A stretch of DNA of 64,000 nt. Origin: Crambe crambe (taxonomy: Eukaryota; Porifera; Demospongiae; Poecilosclerida; Crambeidae). Shown one piece after another: positions 59,775 through 64,000 of this stretch (position 1 is the first letter of the stretch; every line of letters begins with the position of its first letter). The position numbers were made by a program, and so were the translations under genes. Where the stretch lies: positions 3,162,001 through 3,226,000 of the forward strand of contig OZ004595.1 in NCBI GenBank assembly GCA_963924555.1, given 5' to 3'. Under the pieces are notes generated by a model. It ran no database searches. It was not told where the DNA came from and saw nothing but the letters and a program-made list of their open reading frames with translations.

Positions 59775-61268
59775 TTAGTCAGCCAACGGGCATGTCTTAT
59801 TAATAGCTTCAATGAACTCTTTTATCTTTGCAAACAATTTTTTTCTTGATCCCACTAACTCCTCAGGACTTGATACATGTAAATTGACACCAAATATGCC
59901 AAACCTTTGCAAGAAAGTGCCTATGTTCTTAGCATTCACTCCACCGGCTAGAAAAACTGGGCAATTGCATAGTGGTTGGAATACCTGCCAATCAAAAGGT
60001 ACCTCTAGGCCCCCAACATATTCAATACCATCAAAAAGAATAAAGTCACCAGTATCACGACAAAGAAATTTCAAGTCCATTTGAATCTCGTCAGTTTGAT
60101 ATTTTCCATTGGCTATGGCATCACACTGAATCACATAGATGACCCGTACGCCATATGGCAGAGCCATCTTCAATTCCCTTAAACAGGCTCTAGCTGTATT
60201 GTGGTACAACTGCACACCTCGAATTCCAGTTTGCTTGACAGTCCAAAGAATTTCCTCAGTTTTATGTGAAGTAAAAATACCCCACACTTCATTAGAACCA
60301 GCTCCCTCTACCACCAATTTAGCTGTTTCTATAGTACAATAACTTGGGCTCTTCTTTTCGAAAAGTACCCCAACTATGTCAATACCAAGCTTCAAAATTT
60401 CATAACAGGTTTCTTTGTCAGTGACACCACATACTTCTATCAGTGGTCGAGGAGGTATTTTAAAGGTATTCAAAATGCTAGCAGGATCCTTGCTTTTTAC
60501 TAATGTTTCCCCAACAAGGATGGCATCAAAACCTGCTCTTCTCATTCTATGAGCATCTTTCCAGCTATGGATTCCAGATTCAGCAACTTTGATGACAAAT
60601 TGTGGAAAACCATGACTTAATACCTTTTCACATGTACTCAGATCAGTCTTAAAGGTGTGTAGATTCCTGGCATTGACACCAATGATCCTTGCATTATATT
60701 TAATGGCAATCTCCAGTTCAAACTTGTCATGAACTTCAACAAGAGCACAAAGGCCTAGTCGTTCTGCTTCCTCCAAGAAATCTCCAGTATCATCCAACAA
60801 AGAAGCAACTATCAATAAAACAGCTGAAGCACCAGCTTCCTTAGCCTCGGCCATTTGAAGTTTATCAACTATGAAGTCTTTCTGCAATACTGGAATGTCA
60901 ACTGCACTGCATACAGCTCTCAAATCTTCAATGCTGCCTCCAAATGAAACAAAATCAGTCAAACAGGATATGCAATTGGCTCCACCTGCTGCGTACTTCT
61001 TAGCAAGCTCCTCGGGTTTACCAATTTCTCCTATTACTCCAGCAGAGGGACTCTTCCTTTTAATTTCAGCAATAACTGACAAACATTCAGTCTGTAGAGC
61101 TTTTTCAAACTTTCTTTCATGGAGCATTCTCTTTTGCTTGAGAAGTTTATTGATTGGATGGTTCGTGTCTTTCTCGAGACGAGTGTGCAACAGAGCAACT
61201 TCCTTCTTCTTACGAGCTATAATTTCTTCAAGGATCGTAGGCATTTGAAATCTTCTGAAATGTGACAT
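59775..61268 (-). CDS. trpCF: Bifunctional indole-3-glycerol-phosphate synthase / phosphoribosylanthranilate isomerase (TrpC-TrpF fusion)
   Basis: Catalyses two consecutive tryptophan-biosynthesis steps. Intronless, 497 residues from ATG 61268. The IGPS half (about 1-255) shows PTILEEIIARKK, AEIKRKSPSAG, VLQKDFIVD, LVEVH, IGVNARNL, AESGI and LVGETLV, covering the usual catalytic Lys, Glu, Asn and Ser positions. The PRAI half (about 265-497) is more diverged: EVCGVTD keeps the catalytic Cys, ILFDG keeps the Asp, and VQLY, GGLEVPFDW and LAGGVNAKNI mark the barrel. The gene order TrpC-TrpF is that of bacterial fusions. Animals normally lack this pathway, so horizontal transfer is inferred; host genes on both sides argue against a separate bacterial contig. 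An in-frame ATG at 61331 would add 21 residues into the divergent promoter and is less likely. Confidence 0.93.
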   Translation of the reverse strand: MSHFRRFQMPTILEEIIARKKKEVALLHTRLEKDTNHPINKLLKQKRMLHERKFEKALQTECLSVIAEIKRKSPSAGVIGEIGKPEELAKKYAAGGANCISCLTDFVSFGGSIEDLRAVCSAVDIPVLQKDFIVDKLQMAEAKEAGASAVLLIVASLLDDTGDFLEEAERLGLCALVEVHDKFELEIAIKYNARIIGVNARNLHTFKTDLSTCEKVLSHGFPQFVIKVAESGIHSWKDAHRMRRAGFDAILVGETLVKSKDPASILNTFKIPPRPLIEVCGVTDKETCYEILKLGIDIVGVLFEKKSPSYCTIETAKLVVEGAGSNEVWGIFTSHKTEEILWTVKQTGIRGVQLYHNTARACLRELKMALPYGVRVIYVIQCDAIANGKYQTDEIQMDLKFLCRDTGDFILFDGIEYVGGLEVPFDWQVFQPLCNCPVFLAGGVNAKNIGTFLQRFGIFGVNLHVSSPEELVGSRKKLFAKIKEFIEAINKTCPLAD

Positions 61269-61372
61269 TTTTATAGTTAGGTAAAGCGGCGAATTTCCCT
61301 CTGCATGCGCATGACGTCGATTATTACCCACTCACATCATACTTCCGACCTGTACCCAGGAAGAAATGCCAA
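61269..61372. promoter_or_regulatory. Divergent (bidirectional) promoter
   Basis: Only 104 bases separate the start codons of trpCF (minus) and the CARD-like GTPase F (plus). The interval has GCATGCGCA (61303-61311, NRF1-like), overlapping TGACGTCG (CRE-like) and ACTTCCG (ETS-like). No TATA box is visible. Confidence 0.65.
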
Positions 61373-63124
61373 ATGGCATCTGTAGAGTTGCTTGTCATGA
61401 TCGATTGTAGCGAAGTTATCATATATACAATAGACGTCAAAGGCATAGTAGCCGAAGCTGTCAAAAGAGCTTTAGGGAAAGTTCCCGAACCAGTTCTTGG
61501 CGACAATCCATACAAAACGTCCTCGCTGTCCTCTCCTAGAGAATATTCAATCAGGCTTTTTAGAGAGATTCGAGACGAAGTGGAAATCAATCCTTCAAGA
61601 TTTTATGATTTCATCAAGGTTTTTCGGGAGAATGGTGGAGAGGACGTAGCCAATGCACTTGAAGAGGCCTTAAAGAAATTCAAAGGTAAGTTTAGCTTCT
61701 GAAGACTAGAAGCTTCACCCTCACTATTTCAGCATTGGGCCAATAACGTTAACAATCTATGCAAATTCTTACTCAGCTGGTAAGGAGTGTAATTTTCATA
61801 AGCTAAACAAGCTAGCTAGTTCCAGATCTCCATCCACCAGAAGTGTATTGGGACTTGGCCAAAATTATGGTACTTTTAATAGCACCCACCACCTTTATAG
61901 TGAGGACCTTTCTTCTTAGTATATTGGGGGGAGGGGGTGCAAAGGTTCCCTTCTTTTCTTCACTTACATGTCAGTTACCCAGTCACCACCTAAGGCTGTG
62001 ATTGTTAGCTATAATGAAACCATGAAATGTAGCACCCCAGTCTTCCTACTCCCCTGGATTTGACATCAAAAAATAATTTTTATTTAGCCCAAAGAAGAAA
62101 AGCAGTATCTCGATGGGTAAAGCAAAGCAAGACCTTGGAAATTTTTGTAATTGGTAAACTGGGTACTGGAAAGTCATCACTGATCAATTCTCTACTGAAC
62201 AGAGAAGTCACCCAAGAAGGATATGCCGAGGAAGGATATAGTTTGTATGGAGTAACAAAAAGCACAAACTCTTACGGTGACAATATCAAGAAGCATATAC
62301 GACTTCCAGAGTTTAGACTCACAATACACAATATTCATGTCACATTGTGGGACACACCAGGTCTACAAGATCCCTGCACAGACAAAAGTAAGATACTTGA
62401 AGATATCAAGGCTAATGTTGGTGATAATGCTGATCTGTACGTGTACTGCACTCAAATGACACAGACAAGGGCTGAACAAGGAGATATCGATGCCATTGCT
62501 GACCTTACTGAAGCCTTGGGCAAGGATTTTTGGAAGCGTGCCATCTTTGCAATGACCTTTGCTAATCAAGTGACAAAGCCCCCTAACTACTCCAAGACTA
62601 AAGAAGAATATTTCGAGGAGAGGTTGAAGGAGTGGTCTGATTTTCTCCGTGGTCAAGTTCAAGGGGCTGGAGTGGAATGTAGACATGCTAAGTCAATTCC
62701 AGTAATTCCAGTAAGTTATCGTGATTTACCACTCCCAACTGGTGGTAACTGGTTCACTGAATTTTGGCGCACATGCATTGCAACAATGAAGTTTGTGTCG
62801 ATTCCTGCTTTCCTCACTGTCAACCAAGAATGGCTTGATCGTGATACTGACCAAGTTTTAGCAGCTAGAGTCATCAGCGAACGTCTAAAGACCATCGGTG
62901 ATCAAATAGAGGAAAGTCTTGTGAAGGATTTGTCTGGAATTACTGAAGAAGATTTCATTCTGTACTTGAGAGATGCAATTCTAACCTCAACCAATGGGGA
63001 TGATGAATTGAGAGATACCCCTGCTGAAGCTTCACCGAGTTATTTGAAGCCATTGACTTATGCTATGTTGCTAGTGGGAATTTGTTTTATGATTGGCTTA
63101 CTACTACAGCGTTCAAGGCATTAA
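61373..63124 (+). CDS. GTPase F: CARD-like domain fused to Toc34/AIG1-like GTPase with tail anchor
   Basis: Exon 1 (61373-61685) encodes about 104 residues ending in a helical, death-fold-like segment (LFREIRDEVEINPSRFYDFI, NGGEDVANALEEAL) that I read as CARD- or DED-like. Exon 2 (62088-63124) encodes the GTPase, joined in phase 1 by a 402-base GT-AG intron. G1 GKLGTGKSSLINS, G3 WDTPGLQDP, and the G4 position TFANQ. The C-terminus has a membrane span (YAMLLVGICFMIGLLLQ) followed by RSRH, matching GTPase A's tail. Exon 2 is a paralogue of A and E, so the N-terminal domain was probably joined by exon shuffling. It would place a death-fold adaptor on an intracellular membrane under GTP control; that is inference. 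It shares a promoter region with trpCF. Confidence 0.85.
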
Positions 63125-63511
63125 TATCTGGAACAGGATCAAAACACGGTTTAGAATTAATGGCAGGCATAGCCCTTTCTGTAAGCTGGCTTAGCTTATT
63201 TTCTATTCTTCTTTTTTTTTTTCATTGTTGTTCATGATTAAGATTTTCATCCTTTCATTTAGTTAGGTGAAGTATTGTATGTGGGGTGGCATAATGTGGA
63301 TTGAAAGCAGTATAAATTATAAATACTTAATTCCTACTATACACATACATGTATACTAATACAGCAATAGCTACCAACTCGCATGAAAAGTGATGACCCA
63401 TCATTATATAGCTAATAGCTAACTAGCTACTGGCGACCATATCAAAATGTTTGTGTTAATTATGAAGTAGCCAGCTAGATTTAATCCAATCTGCACTGAA
63501 AAGCTTGAGTA
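63125..63511. other. 3' flank, no gene seen
   Basis: AT-rich sequence with a short T-run near 63215. No ORF or repeat of note. Confidence 0.4.
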
Positions 63512-63632
63512 ATAGCAGTTTAGGAACCTTGTAAATTCACCAGAATGTGAGTGGTTCCTGAATGCCCCCCAGTGGGTCATTAATGGAGATTTGTACAACA
63601 TTAGCTACTGTCATCAATAAATGATCAATTGG
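63512..63632 (+). pseudogene. Scrap of the Ig-domain exon
   Basis: TAGGAACCTTGTAAATTCAC, CAGAATGTGA then CCCAGTGGGTCATTAATGG, TTTGTACAACATTAGC, TGTCATCAATAA match pieces of the 31-kb Ig exon in the same order but with a large internal gap. A third, heavily deleted copy. Confidence 0.65.
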
Positions 63633-64000
63633 ATGCTTAAGTTGACTCACGCAAAACAACACACACAAGTTTCAGTCCCACTCCTGACCCATAGCTAGCT
63701 CCACTTCTGCAGATAGAGCCCAGTGGCATCTCAGCTTATGTGTGGAGGAAGGCCATTATACATAGCAGAACTTCTAAACTATATCTACTACCAATGGAGA
63801 AAAGTGTCTGGGGGGGGGGGGGGGGGGAGGGGGGGAGGGGGAGGGGTCAGTAGATACTGCATCCCCTACTCGGTGATTCTTTGTCTAAGAAGCCAGAGAG
63901 TATGCTATGAACAGCAGAATACAGGCCAGGCCAGGCAAAAGCTACTGTACTGTGGCATTTTCAAGCATGCCAACCCTTTATTGACTTCAAATGAGTAGTA
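63633..64000. repeat. Terminal region with G-run
   Basis: A G-rich run at about 63811-63845 interrupts otherwise ordinary sequence. The ORF across it (poly-Gly) is not a gene. Confidence 0.6.

Noticed and set aside
59775-61268. TrpC-TrpF as simple bacterial contamination
   Set aside because: Spliced animal-type genes flank it on both sides without a visible assembly break; contamination of an internal 1.5-kb segment is unlikely, though only long reads can exclude it.
61269-61331. Upstream start for trpCF
   Set aside because: The 21 added residues run through the NRF1/CRE-like promoter boxes and do not resemble the IGPS N-terminus.
63723-63998. ORF with poly-Gly near the right edge
   Set aside because: It is a G homopolymer read in one frame, with no recognisable domain.
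1-64000. Retroviral, LTR or Polinton remnants
   Set aside because: No reverse transcriptase, integrase, capsid, envelope or polymerase motif, and no paired long direct terminal repeats, were seen.

Overview
The window looks like nuclear DNA of an early-branching animal, most likely a demosponge such as Amphimedon. The reasons are AT-rich sequence, compact genes with short GT-AG introns, a recognisable animal NCKAP1 gene, an animal PGAP4-like GPI glycosyltransferase, a Toc34/AIG1-like GTPase family, a TRANK1-like helicase carrying a death domain, and many short foldback/MITE repeats with frequent AGCTAGCT words and long G/C homopolymers. The species is inferred; no ribosomal or mitochondrial marker is present. 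I saw no retrovirus, LTR element, Polinton, CRISPR array or recognisable tRNA/rRNA gene.

Layout. 1-3.4 kb: last eight exons of NCKAP1. 3.7-4.8 kb: tail-anchored GTPase A. 4.9-6.0 kb: small hairpin repeats. 6.1-8.4 kb: a multicopper oxidase with signal peptide and hydrophobic tail, needing two +1 frame changes. 8.7-9.0 kb: broken C-terminal copy of GTPase A. 10.0-12.1 kb (minus): coiled-coil/TKL protein kinase. 12.5-13.3 kb (minus): GTPase B. 13.5-18.06 kb: gene-poor interval bounded by matching inverted repeats. 18.1-20.6 kb: GTPases C and D. 20.6-22.3 kb: a foldback element and a 1.2-kb TIR element. 22.4-23.6 kb: PGAP4-like gene. 23.7-24.7 kb: GTPase E. 25-32 kb: an immunoglobulin-domain gene and a decayed upstream duplicate. 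32-45.6 kb: mainly MITEs, a roughly 2-kb segmental duplication, a minisatellite and dispersed repeats. 45.7-59.5 kb: nine-exon death-domain/TPR/ankyrin/UvrD-helicase gene. 59.8-61.3 kb (minus): intronless bacterial-type TrpC-TrpF fusion. 61.4-63.1 kb: a divergent two-exon gene fusing a CARD-like domain to GTPase F. 63.5 kb: Ig-domain scrap, then low-complexity sequence.

Theme. Six GTPase genes and one relic, a death-domain NTPase, a death-fold/GTPase fusion, a TKL kinase and Ig-domain sequences in 64 kb look like a fast-evolving, possibly innate-immune neighbourhood. The most unexpected gene is the tryptophan-biosynthesis fusion, a pathway animals normally lack, which shares a 104-bp divergent promoter with the CARD-like GTPase. 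The functional links are inference; domain identities and exon joins come from reading the sequence.
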